A DNA stretch of 64,000 nt from JAVDCA01 sp035293985 (GTDB taxonomy: Bacteria; Pseudomonadota; Alphaproteobacteria; Rhizobiales; Xanthobacteraceae): NCBI GenBank assembly GCA_035293985.1, contig DATGLS010000031.1, positions 1 to 64,000 of the forward strand, read 5' to 3'. The position numbers and the translations under genes were made by a program. Shown here piece by piece: positions 47,957 to 55,248 of the stretch (position 1 is the stretch's first letter; every line of letters begins with the position of its first letter). The notes beneath the pieces are model-generated. The model searched no databases. It was not told the origin of the DNA and saw only the letters and a program-made list of their open reading frames with translations.

Positions 47957-48403
47957 ATGGCACGCAAGGCTCGAGCTGGCCGGCTGCGGCCGGCCGATTA
48001 CCGGCGGCTTGCCGAGTTCCGCTACCTGCTGCGGCAATTCCTGATGTTCAGCGAGGAGGCCGCCGAGCGCGCCGGCCTCACGGCGCAGCAGCATCAGGCG
48101 CTGCTGGCGATCAAGGGATCGGGCGCCGCGCAGCCGCTGACGGTCGGCGAGCTCGCCGGCCGGCTCGGCATCAAGCACCACAGCGCGGTCGGCCTCGCCG
48201 ACCGGCTGCTGGCGAAGTCGCTGGTGCGGCGGCGGGCGGGCTTGCGCGACCGCCGCCAGGTGATGCTGCGGCTCACGCCCCGGGCCGAACGGCTGCTCGC
48301 CCGGCTGTCGGCCGCCCACCGCGCCGAGCTGGAGCGGCTCGCGCCGCTGCTGCAGGAGCTGCTCGCGCATTTCGGCAAGGCCGGCGCGACGAGGGCCGGT
48401 TGA
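47957..48403 (+). CDS. MarR family transcriptional regulator
   Basis: 148 residues from ATG 47957, preceded by GGAGGGGAG at 6-7 nt. The winged helix (about 45-115) has LTVGELAGRLGIKHHSAVGLADRLLAKSLVRR and a wing with GLRDRRQVMLRLTPRAERLL, flanked by the N- and C-terminal dimerisation helices. It is divergent from the ClC gene and probably binds the palindrome between them. The ligand is unknown. Confidence 0.92.
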   Translation: MARKARAGRLRPADYRRLAEFRYLLRQFLMFSEEAAERAGLTAQQHQALLAIKGSGAAQPLTVGELAGRLGIKHHSAVGLADRLLAKSLVRRRAGLRDRRQVMLRLTPRAERLLARLSAAHRAELERLAPLLQELLAHFGKAGATRAG

Positions 48404-49108
48404 GGCGGCTTGCCACGGCGCACGGGCGAGCGCGGGTTCGTTCCGCCGGACTGCGCCTTCGCGCGTTCGGCTTCGGCGGACCGGCGCGCAGCGGCGGGCG
48501 GCGGCAGCAGCGCGTTGATGGCGTGCGCGGCCGAAATCGGGTTTGCTCCGCCAAAGTCCGCCCAGCCGCGCGGCGGCGGCGACCGCGGCCCAAGGGTCGC
48601 GTCTTTCGTCGCGTCTTTCGCCGCGTCTTTCGCCGACATCGGGTTTGTTTCGCCAAACGCCCCGCAGCCTTGCGGCGGCGGCGACCTCGCCCCAAGGGTC
48701 GCGGCATGGCCGCGGCGCGGCCGGGACCCGCGCGGCATCGAACGCCCGGATGGCCGACTTTCGCCGCGACAGCGCGCGGCGCTCGTAGCGCTCGAGCCGC
48801 ATCAGCCGCGCCGTGATGTCGCCGGCGGCCGCGAGCCCTTCGGCCATGATCTGCGCGCGCACGCGGCGGATGCGGGCGATATCGACCTGCGCCTCGGCGA
48901 TGCGCAGCGCGGCGGCGCGGCGCGGCTCGCCCGCATCCTCCCCGGCGATCCGTCGCGCCAGGGCGGCCGCTTGCGCCGCGAGCGCCGGATCGGCGAGCAC
49001 CGGCTGGTTGAGCCCGTGGCGCAGCGCGTTGCGCGCGCTCTTGCGCTTGCCGGCGGCCGTGCGCGGCCCGGTGCTGCGCGCCGCATTGGCGCGGTTGGCG
49101 GCGTGCAC
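48404..49108 (-). CDS. Protein of the NRxNAxxSTGPRT family, unknown function (3' end uncertain)
   Basis: The N-terminal part reads ANRANAARSTGPRTAAGKRK then SARNALRHGL, a block I recognise from a widespread bacterial family of unknown function, followed by an Ala-rich helical region ending RLERYERRALSRRKSAIRAF. After that the frame enters a low-complexity, tandemly repeated stretch (DPWGEVAAAARLRGVWRNKPD and DPWAAVAAAARLGGLWRSKPD). It then stays open past this end to 47858, antisense to marR, which is surely not coding. The true 3' end may have been lost. GTG 49108 is the best start seen; the frame is open further upstream. Confidence 0.5.
48535..48703. repeat. Direct tandem repeats inside the STGPRT-family gene
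   Basis: Two imperfect 67-bp units, 102 bp apart (48535-48601 and 48637-48703), share ATCGGGTTTG, CGCCAAA, GCGGCGGCGGCGACC and CCCAAGGGTCGCG. Between them, GTCTTTCGTCGC, GTCTTTCGCCGC and GTCTTTCGCCG form a three-copy 12-bp tandem repeat (48601-48635). A further diverged GGGTTCGTTCCGCC word occurs near 48436. The repeats explain why all three minus-strand frames stay open here. Confidence 0.65.
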
Positions 49109-49287
49109 TTTTTCATTGACGCATGGCGTTGCGGGCGAATGGGCATCGAGCCCGCCGCGATCGCCGGTGAGGTGAGCACGATGCCCGCGCCCCCCACCCT
49201 CCCCCGCAAGCGGGCGAGCGGGAGAGAGCGGCACGAGCGCGGGAGGGAGCCCGACCTCGGTGCTCACCTCATATCCCCTCGCGCTGG

Positions 49288-49890
49288 TCATGCCGGCTCG
49301 TTCCCCGCGGCGGGCACCAGGGTCAACTGCCCGTCCTCGACCGGCGCCAGGGCGGCCCGCTCGGCCGCCTCGGCGGCGGCGCGCGCCCGTTCCGCCGCGC
49401 GGCGGTTGTCGATCGCATGGAGGGCGGCGGCGCGGCGAAGCTCGGCCGCGGCGAGCATGCGCTCGATGCGGTCGAACTGATCGATGCGGGCCGCGAACGT
49501 GCTGGTGGCGACGTCGCTGATGTCGAGCCCGGCGGCGGAGAGCTGGGCATTCACCTCCGCGAGCGCCGCCGGCTTGCGCGCCGCCCAGTCGCGCGCCTTG
49601 ATGTCCGCCTTGACCGCATACTCCATCCCGCGCAGGATTTGCGCCATCCCGTCGCTCGCCCCGACCGTGAACATGCCCGCCTTGATGCGGCGCAGCCGCA
49701 CCACGTCCCAGGTCAGGTCGGCGACGTCGCGCGCGCTGATCTCCTCGATCACATTGGCCGGCGCGATCGCCGCCCTGATGCGGGCGGCGAGCTGCTGATA
49801 GGCCGCCGCATCCTCGCCGTTCGCGAGACTCGCCGGCGGCAGCGGGTCGGCGGAAGGGTCGGCGGTGATCACGTCGCGTGTGCCTGCCAT
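49288..49890 (-). CDS. Hypothetical protein, helical, accessory family
   Basis: 200 residues from ATG 49890, with GGAGG 5 nt upstream. A conserved-looking core DVADLTWDVVRLRRIKAGM (about 60-80) is familiar from uncharacterised Hyphomicrobiales proteins; the C-terminal half is a long Ala/Arg/Glu-rich amphipathic helix (about 135-185), probably coiled coil. Function unknown. It lies 158 bp from the divergent first copy of the duplicated gene at 50049 and on the same strand as the STGPRT-family gene. Confidence 0.65.
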   Translation of the reverse strand: MAGTRDVITADPSADPLPPASLANGEDAAAYQQLAARIRAAIAPANVIEEISARDVADLTWDVVRLRRIKAGMFTVGASDGMAQILRGMEYAVKADIKARDWAARKPAALAEVNAQLSAAGLDISDVATSTFAARIDQFDRIERMLAAAELRRAAALHAIDNRRAAERARAAAEAAERAALAPVEDGQLTLVPAAGNEPA

Positions 49891-50048
49891 TGCGGCCTCC
49901 ATTCAGATCGGAATTCAGATCGGGTCCTCGTCCGGCGCAGCCCAGCGTGCGCTTGCGCCGGCCCCAGTGGTGACCTATGCTGCGGCCGCGTGCAACACGA
50001 ATGATGCGTATCCGTTTCGATAGTGTATCTGAAATCAAAGGGGACGGC

Positions 50049-50591
50049 ATGGCACGGGGCGGACGGCGGGCGGGCGCGGGACGCAAGGCGAGCGGCAAGG
50101 TCGCGATGCTGGTGCGGGTGAGCCCGAAGGTGCGCGGCGCGATCGAGCGCGAGGCGCAGCGCAGCTCCCGCTCGCTCTCGGCGCAGGCCGAGGCGATCCT
50201 GCTCGACGCGGCGCTGGAGCGCTCGCGCGGCGAGCGCAAGTCGCGCGCGCTCGCCTACCTGATCACCCAGGCCGGCAAGGTGATGGAGGCCGCCGCGCGC
50301 AACGAGGGCGCGGCGTTCGACTGGCAGACGAGCCGGTTCGACTGCGAGGCGCTGCAGGCCGCGATCGCGCGCCTGCTCGAGCGCATGGGACCGCAGGGCG
50401 CGGCCGAGCGGTCACGCTACGCGCCATATCCGACGCCGGCCGACCTCGGCCGCACCGCCGCCGAAACCGTGCTGGCGATCGCGACCCTCGACAAGGCGCG
50501 GGCGCACGAGCTCGCGGCCCTGCGCAACGCGCCGATCGGGTCGCCGTTCTACGGGTTGCCGCAGGTGGCGGAGGATCTGGGGTTGGGGTGA
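50049..50591 (+). CDS. Small helical protein with ribbon-helix-helix-like N-terminus (copy 1, intact)
   Basis: 180 residues. After a basic start (RGGRRAGAGRKASGK) the segment VAMLVRVSPKVRGAIEREAQ, then RSLSAQAEAILLDAALE, has the strand-helix-helix spacing of Arc/CopG-type DNA-binding proteins. A longer helical C-terminal half ends GSPFYGLPQVAEDLGLG. Start ATG 50049 has AAGGGGA upstream. Function unknown. Two near-identical but frameshifted copies (51538-52062, 52790-53293) and a relic (55063-55207) follow on the same strand, each after another toxin-antitoxin or TIR module. Confidence 0.72.
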   Translation: MARGGRRAGAGRKASGKVAMLVRVSPKVRGAIEREAQRSSRSLSAQAEAILLDAALERSRGERKSRALAYLITQAGKVMEAAARNEGAAFDWQTSRFDCEALQAAIARLLERMGPQGAAERSRYAPYPTPADLGRTAAETVLAIATLDKARAHELAALRNAPIGSPFYGLPQVAEDLGLG

Positions 50592-50730
50592 ACAACGCGG
50601 GTGGCGTGAGCGCCGCGCGAAAACGGTCGCACGAACCCGGAGCTGCGCGGTCCATCGCGCGACGGTGCCATCGGGCGCGAGGTGGAACGCAGCGCACGGG
50701 ACCATTCGTGGTGGCGCGAGGGCGTCGTCA

Positions 50731-50739
50731 TGCTATACT
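50731..50739 (+). promoter_or_regulatory. Extended -10 (TGCTATACT) just before the antitoxin start
   Basis: TGnTATACT is close to the ideal extended -10. Transcription would begin about 7 nt downstream, which is the A of the antitoxin ATG at 50746, so the message may be leaderless. No good -35 was seen, as is usual with extended -10 promoters. Confidence 0.45.
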
Positions 50740-50745
50740 GTTTCC

Positions 50746-50964
50746 ATGAGTCCCAACGCCAAAGAGATTCTTCGGCACGTGGAGTCCTGGCCCGAAGAGG
50801 ATCAGGAAGAGCTGGCGGCGCTGGCGCGCGAGATCGAGGCCCGCCGAACGGGGGTCTATACACTGAGTGCCGATGAGATGGCCGCGATCGATGCAGCCCG
50901 CCGCAGCGGACTTGCATCGGATGACGTTGTCGCAGCTTTTTGGAGGCGGTACGGCGTTGCATGA
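50746..50964 (+). CDS. Antitoxin of a ParDE/RelBE-type pair
   Basis: 72 residues with the order typical of short antitoxins: an N-terminal helix (SPNAKEILRHVESWPEEDQEELAALA shortened) and a C-terminal YTLSADEMAAIDAARRSGLASDD tail like that of antitoxins that wrap the toxin. The stop overlaps the toxin ATG (ATGA). It should neutralise the toxin encoded next and repress the operon. The assignment rests mainly on this pairing, because antitoxins are divergent. Confidence 0.75.
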   Translation: MSPNAKEILRHVESWPEEDQEELAALAREIEARRTGVYTLSADEMAAIDAARRSGLASDDVVAAFWRRYGVA

Positions 50965-51251
50965 AGGTTCGCTATCGCGAACTGGCGCTCTCCGATCTCG
51001 ACCGGATTTTTCGCTACCTCGACGCGCGCAGTCCGAACGGCGCGCGGAACGTCATTGACGCCATACACGCGGCAATCGAAGACATCGCGGCGCATCCGCT
51101 CAGTGCCCGGCGCAGTTCTGATCCAAGCGTCCGTATCAAAGTCGTTGGACGATACGGGTACAAAATCTTCTTCAGCGTGGAGACGGAGTGGGTGGAGATT
51201 CTGCACGTGCGTCACGGGGCACGACGGCCTTGGCCGCCGGAAGGTGGGTGA
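50961..51251 (+). CDS. Toxin of the RelE/ParE superfamily
   Basis: 96 residues. The fold is indicated by VRYRELALSDLDRIFRYLD, NVIDAIHAAIEDIAAHP, and the C-terminal strands IKVVGRYGYKIFFSVET and VEILHVRHGARRPW. LSDLDRI and HVRHGARRP are typical of ParE, so gyrase poisoning is more likely than mRNA cleavage, but the two cannot be separated with certainty. It follows its antitoxin with a 4-bp overlap. Confidence 0.85.
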   Translation: MKVRYRELALSDLDRIFRYLDARSPNGARNVIDAIHAAIEDIAAHPLSARRSSDPSVRIKVVGRYGYKIFFSVETEWVEILHVRHGARRPWPPEGG

Positions 51252-51278
51252 CACTGCAAGCAACATAAGGATCGTCCC

Positions 51279-51524
51279 ATGGAGCGGGCAAAGATTTTCT
51301 GGTTGGGCCGGTCCCAGGCGGTGCGGCTTCCGAAGAATTACCGCTTTCCAGGAAAGGAAGTGCGCATTCGCCGACACGCCAATGCGGTGATCCTCGAGCC
51401 GGTCGCCCAAGATTGGGCATGGCTCGATTCCATCGACGGCGAGCTGGACCAGGACTTCGTCGAAGCCGTCGGCGAGTGTCCGAACGATCAGAAGCGTGCC
51501 GCTCTCCAGAAGCAGTTCCGCTGA
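51279..51524 (+). CDS. VapB-type antitoxin without its toxin (orphan copy)
   Basis: 81 residues of the AbrB/MazE-like VapB type: AKIFWLGRSQAVRLPKNYRF shows the SpoVT-AbrB swapped-hairpin DNA-binding motif, followed by VRIRRHANAVILEPVAQDW and an acidic C-terminus that binds VapC. It is about 90% identical to the VapB at 52132-52377. The expected vapC start (TGATGCG) is present at its stop, but after a few codons the sequence jumps into the second copy of the ribbon-helix-helix gene, so vapC has been lost. No promoter of its own is visible; it may be read from the upstream pair. Confidence 0.85.
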   Translation: MERAKIFWLGRSQAVRLPKNYRFPGKEVRIRRHANAVILEPVAQDWAWLDSIDGELDQDFVEAVGECPNDQKRAALQKQFR

Positions 51525-51537
51525 TGCGCCAAGTGCT

Positions 51538-52062
51538 CGACGGAAAGCCAGCGGCAAGGTGGCGATGCCGGTGCGGGTGAGCCCGAAGGTGCGCGGCGCC
51601 ATCGAGCGCGAGGCGCAGCGCAGCTCCCGCTCGCTCTCGGCGCAGGCCGAGGCGATCCTGCTCGAGGCGGCGCTGGAGCGCTCGCGCGGCGAGCGCAAGG
51701 CGCGCGCCCTCGCCTACCTGATCACCCAGGCCGGACGCATGCCGGCAAGGTGATGGAGGCCGCCGCGCGCGACGAGGGCGCGGAGGCTCGACTGGCAGGC
51801 GAGCCGGTTCGACCTCGAGGCGCTGCAGGCCGCGATCGCGCGCCTGCTCGAGCGGATGGGACCGCCGGGCGCGGCCGAGCGGTCGCGCTACGCGCCATAT
51901 CCGACGCCGGCCGACCTCGGCCGCACTGCCGCCGAAACCGTGCTGGCGATCGCGACCCTGGACGAGGCGCGCGCGCACGAGCTCGCGGCCTTGCGCAATG
52001 CGCCGATCGGGTCGCCGTTCTATGGGGTGCCGCAGGTGGCGGAGGATCTGGGGTTGGGGTGA
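51538..52062 (+). pseudogene. Ribbon-helix-helix-like gene, copy 2, frameshifted
   Basis: Nearly identical to 50090-50591 from GGAAAGCCAGCGGCAAGG onwards, but lacks the start region. After LITQAG an 11-nt insertion (GACGCATGCCG) shifts the frame and produces a TGA at 51751. A later 1-nt insertion near GAGGCTCGACTGG restores the original frame, which runs to the same GLG stop. A truncated N-terminal product of about 85 residues is possible. Codons otherwise look like copy 1, so the decay is recent. Confidence 0.82.
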
Positions 52063-52094
52063 GGGCCAAAGCCGTTGCGGCTGTCGCGCCTCAA

Positions 52095-52113
52095 TGCTAT
52101 ATATCAATGATAT
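52095..52113. promoter_or_regulatory. Promoter and operator candidate of vapBC
   Basis: TGCTATATA (52095-52103) is an extended -10, and the overlapping ATATCA A TGATAT (52101-52113) is a perfect inverted repeat with 6-bp arms. It lies 19 bp before the vapB ATG, where the VapBC complex usually binds to repress its own operon. Confidence 0.55.
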
Positions 52114-52131
52114 CTGACATGAGGTGGCCCC

Positions 52132-52377
52132 ATGGAGCGGGCAAAGATCTTCTGGTCGGGCCGATCCCAGGCGGTGCGGCTTCCGAAGAATTACCGGCTT
52201 CCGGGAAAGGAAGTGCGCATTCGCCGACACGCCAATGCGGTGATCCTCGAGCCGGTCGCCGATGATTGGTCTTGGCTCGATTCCATCGCCGGCAAACTGG
52301 ACCAGGACTTCATCGAAGCTGTCGCCGAGAGTCCGGACGAGCAGAAGCGTCCCGCTCTCCACAAGCTGTTCCGCTGA
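52132..52377 (+). CDS. vapB: VapB-type antitoxin
   Basis: 81 residues, AbrB-like N-terminus AKIFWSGRSQAVRLPKNYRL and an acidic tail (LDSIAGKLDQDFIEAVAES). GAGGTGG lies upstream of the ATG. Its stop overlaps the vapC start (TGATG). It binds and inactivates VapC and, with it, represses the operon through the palindrome at 52101-52113. It has a close relative at 51279-51524. Confidence 0.92.
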   Translation: MERAKIFWSGRSQAVRLPKNYRLPGKEVRIRRHANAVILEPVADDWSWLDSIAGKLDQDFIEAVAESPDEQKRPALHKLFR

Positions 52378-52772
52378 TGCGCTATCTGCTTGATGCGAAC
52401 GTGGTCATCGGTCTGCTGAACGATGCGAGATCGAAGCTCGCGCGGCGCGCGCGACGGGAAAGACCTGCCGATATCTCGATTTCCGCGATGGTCGCGCATG
52501 AGCTTTTCTATGGCGCGTTCAAGAGTGCGCGGGCGAGCCAGAACGTGGCGTTGGTCGATGGCCTCCAATTCACCGTCATCGAGTTCGATAAGGAGGACGC
52601 GCGACACGCCGGCGAGGTGCGCGCCCTGCTCGCCTCCAGAGGAACGCCGATCGGTCCCTACGATGTCCTGATCGCCGGACAGGCCAAGGCGCGCAACCTG
52701 ACGCTCGTCACGCACAATGCGAACGAATTCGGGCGGGTCCCCGGGCTGCGCCTGGTTGATTGGCAGGCCTGA
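52377..52772 (+). CDS. vapC: VapC-type PIN-domain ribonuclease toxin
   Basis: 131 residues. PIN catalytic acids: Asp in MRYLLDANVVIGLL, Glu in ISAMVAHELFYGAFK, Asp in GPYDVLIAGQAKA and the final NANEFGRVPGLRLVDW, typical of VapC. It should cleave tRNA or rRNA when freed from VapB. The start overlaps vapB. Immediately after its stop the third copy of the ribbon-helix-helix gene begins. Confidence 0.94.
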   Translation: MRYLLDANVVIGLLNDARSKLARRARRERPADISISAMVAHELFYGAFKSARASQNVALVDGLQFTVIEFDKEDARHAGEVRALLASRGTPIGPYDVLIAGQAKARNLTLVTHNANEFGRVPGLRLVDWQA

Positions 52773-52789
52773 TCGGCTCGAGGTGCGAG

Positions 52790-53293
52790 ATGCAGCGATG
52801 CTGGTGCGGGTGAGCCCGAAGGTGCGCGGCGCCATCGAGCGCGAGGCGCAGCGCAGCGGACGCTCGCTCTCCGCGCAGGCCGAGGCGATCCTCTTGGAGG
52901 CGGCGCTGGAGCGCTCGCGCGGGGAGCGCAAGGCGCGCGCGCTCGCCTACCTGATCACCCAAGCCGGACGCATGCCGGCAAGGTGATGGAGGCCGCCGCG
53001 CGCAACGAGGGCGCGGAGGCTCGAGTGGCAGACGAGCCGGTTCGACGCCGAGGCGCTGCAGGCCGCGATCGCGCGGCTGCTCGAGCGTGGGCCCGCCGGG
53101 CGCGCCGGAGCGCTCACGCTACGCGCCATATCCGACCCCGGCCGACCTCGGCCGCACCGCCGCCGAAACCGTGCTGGCGATCGCGACCCTCGACAAGGCG
53201 CGGGCGCACGAGCTCGCGGCCTTGCGCAACGCGGCGATCGGGTCGCCGTTCTATGGGCTGCCGCAGGTGGCGGAGGATTTGGGGTTGGGGTGA
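52790..53293 (+). pseudogene. Ribbon-helix-helix-like gene, copy 3, frameshifted
   Basis: Homology to copy 1 begins at GCAGCGATGCTGGTGCGGG just after vapC and continues to the same GLG stop. It carries the same 11-nt insertion (GACGCATGCCG, about 52967) as copy 2, so both derive from one already damaged ancestor. It also has a short deletion near GAGCGTGGGCCC. Not expected to give a full protein; a truncated N-terminal product is possible. Confidence 0.82.
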
Positions 53294-53397
53294 GGAGGGG
53301 AATCTGCCATCGGGGCTATCTACAGGCGGCGCCCCGATTCCCATTCTGTTGACCAGGGATGAAGTGCACGATTGACCGGTGCGCTCACGACCGAACA

Positions 53398-54270
53398 TCA
53401 GGCGGAGTTTGCGCCGACATCGCGTTTACTAATTCTTCGCCTGTAGTTGTTTTCGTATAATTCATCCAAGTACGCGGCCACATCGACGTCTAGCATGGAC
53501 GGCTTGTGACCGATGTCCCAGGTAGTCAGATACACGATCAGGGTACGCCAGATGTTCGTCCATTCAGGGTGATGGTCGATGCGGTCAATGAACCGCGAGG
53601 CAGTGCTCATAAAGTGAATGGCATCATCAAAGCTTTCAAAATCGAACGTCCTCATGAGTTCGACCCGCTCTCCGTCGTCGCGTGCTCGGCTCACGACGCG
53701 CCACGCGGCTAGGCGAGTTGCCAACCGTCCAAGATTCTCTTCGTCTAAAGGCTGGATTTTCAGCAGAGGAAATGGATAGTTTACTTTCACTAAAATAGGT
53801 GCCTTGCCTATCAAATTCCCAACTTCTTTGACTAGATCAGCGAGATCATTGGCAACGCTAGTTATGTTTACCGAGCGCGCCTGCAAGTCAACGAAACTCC
53901 GGATGGAGTCCGGCAAAGCGTCCCGCGGTGGAAGTTGAGCGCCATCGATTAGCAACGGCACAATGGTTTTGTTTTGCTGAAGACTGGCATCGATTTCTCT
54001 CCGGACCCAGTCATCCGTCTGATCTATACGACGCCGACCAACTTCATCGGAAATGGATAGCCAACTCTTGCCGATTACGACTATTACGACCTTGGCTTGG
54101 CGCTGAGCGCCTTCGATGCGGGATGGCCAAACCTCGGCGGCTCTTACATTCTCGGTATCAATGAACACGCAGTCATGGCCGTAGGCGCTCCGCAATTGCG
54201 CCGCGAGCCACTGAGAGAAGATGGCACTATCGAGCCGCCGATAGCTGATGAAAACATCACACGCCGACAT
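53398..54270 (-). CDS. TIR domain fused to a pterin-4a-carbinolamine-dehydratase-like domain
   Basis: 290 residues from ATG 54270; an ATG at 54327 adds 19. The N-terminal TIR domain (about 4-150) shows CDVFISYRRLDSAIFSQWLA, VVIVVIGKSWL, the GRRRIDQTDDWVRREIDASL helix and IVPLLIDGAQLP. The C-terminal domain (about 175-275) matches the PCD/DCoH family: WRVVSRARDDGERVELMRTF, then HHPEWTNIW, LTTW and an Asp, i.e. D229-x3-H233-H234-P235 with W241 and W251. The catalytic Glu of NADase TIRs is not obvious (WPSRIE where FxE is usual). GC is visibly lower than in the flanks, suggesting transfer. A free PCD gene lies 88 bp upstream on the same strand. Confidence 0.85.
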   Translation of the reverse strand: MSACDVFISYRRLDSAIFSQWLAAQLRSAYGHDCVFIDTENVRAAEVWPSRIEGAQRQAKVVIVVIGKSWLSISDEVGRRRIDQTDDWVRREIDASLQQNKTIVPLLIDGAQLPPRDALPDSIRSFVDLQARSVNITSVANDLADLVKEVGNLIGKAPILVKVNYPFPLLKIQPLDEENLGRLATRLAAWRVVSRARDDGERVELMRTFDFESFDDAIHFMSTASRFIDRIDHHPEWTNIWRTLIVYLTTWDIGHKPSMLDVDVAAYLDELYENNYRRRISKRDVGANSA

Positions 54271-54358
54271 TGGAGCCCCATTGGCGAAGGAAGCTTCAAG
54301 ATTATCAGGCAAAAATGTCTCATGCAACTGTAGTGAGAATATACTCGAAGGTTCCCGT

Positions 54359-54676
54359 TCAGCTTCGGGGCCTAAATGACGTCTCCGCTTCGATGCTATC
54401 CATAGCCTCGGCGAGTTTGAAGTCGAGGGAAGTCAAGCCACCAGCGTCGTGGGTCGTCAGCGTGACTTTTATCTTGTTGTATACATTCAACCATTCCGGA
54501 TGGTGGCCCAATTTCTCCGCCACCAAAGCAATTCGAGTCATAAAGCCGAAGGCTTCGCCGAAGTCGTTGAATATGAACTCCTTTCTTATCGCATCTCGAT
54601 CCGGAAGTTCTTGCCATCCCTTTAGGCTAGCTAGGGCGCTCTCACGAGCTTCACCCGCAATGATTGTCGCTGGCAA
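54359..54676 (-). CDS. phhB: Pterin-4a-carbinolamine dehydratase
   Basis: 105 residues from TTG 54676, chosen because GGGGAGG lies 6 nt upstream and because it gives the usual family length. The motif E-x3-HHP-x5-Y-x9-H-x8-D is complete in EKLGHHPEWLNVYNKI and LTTHDAGGLTSLD (H58, H59, H76). The enzyme recycles 4a-hydroxytetrahydrobiopterin. No phenylalanine hydroxylase is nearby; instead the next gene on the strand is a TIR protein ending in a related domain. Base composition is lower in GC than surrounding genes. Confidence 0.9.
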   Translation of the reverse strand: MPATIIAGEARESALASLKGWQELPDRDAIRKEFIFNDFGEAFGFMTRIALVAEKLGHHPEWLNVYNKIKVTLTTHDAGGLTSLDFKLAEAMDSIEAETSFRPRS

Positions 54677-55062
54677 GACAGGCCTCCCCTGGCAAATGAC
54701 AAGCGCGAGACGTCCGTGGACCAAATGTCTACCTCGGCCCAGGGATTATTCAAGACATGGCCTGCGGTGGGTACATCCAGACCAGCACGTCACGGTACGC
54801 GATCCGTCCGGGCCGAAAGCACCGCAGCGCAACTCATCCTCATGGTTGCGCAGAGTCGATCTCACGGTCCCTCGGAGCATCCCAGACTTGAGCGGTCTTG
54901 TCCAACGAGCCGCAAATCGTCCGGGCGAACGGCAACGGAATGATGCACCCAGCTTGCATGGCGGCGGGGCTTGCGATCTCACAGCCCCTCGCACTGTCCC
55001 AGACGCGGGCGGTCAGCAATGCGTGGCCCGTCGGGCTGCAGGCGGCGAAATAAGCCCAATTT

Positions 55063-55207
55063 TATGGCCGCAGAGCAGCCCGCCGAAACCATGCTGGCGG
55101 GCGCGATCCTCGATCAGGCGCGGGAACTCGCGGTCTACCGCAATGCGCCGATCGGTCGGTGTTCTATGGGCTGCCACGGTCGGCAGGAACCTGGGTCTCG
55201 GATGAGG
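55063..55207 (+). pseudogene. Ribbon-helix-helix-like gene, eroded 3' relic (copy 4)
   Basis: The stretch CCGCCGAAACCATGCTGGCG, then CTCGATCAGGCGCGGGAACT, CGCAATGCGCCGATCGG, TTCTATGGGCTGCC and CTGGGTCTCGGATGAG follows the order of the last 130 bp of copy 1, with small deletions and many substitutions. It is much more diverged than copies 2 and 3, hence an older event. No open frame survives. Confidence 0.72.
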
Positions 55208-55248
55208 GCCGGGGACTTCGATTTCCCCCAGCGTACCAGCTGCAGGCC

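Noticed and set aside
47858..48403. C-terminal extension of the STGPRT-family frame
   Set aside because: The frame stays open only because it is antisense to the well-supported marR gene.
51524..51560. Functional vapC after the first vapB
   Set aside because: Only the start and a few codons remain before the sequence becomes copy 2 of the ribbon-helix-helix gene; no PIN motif follows.
54270..55205. Rightward open frame across the phhB gene and the scar region
   Set aside because: Its first half is antisense to phhB and the rest has no motif. It reads across a repeat relic, so it is chance.
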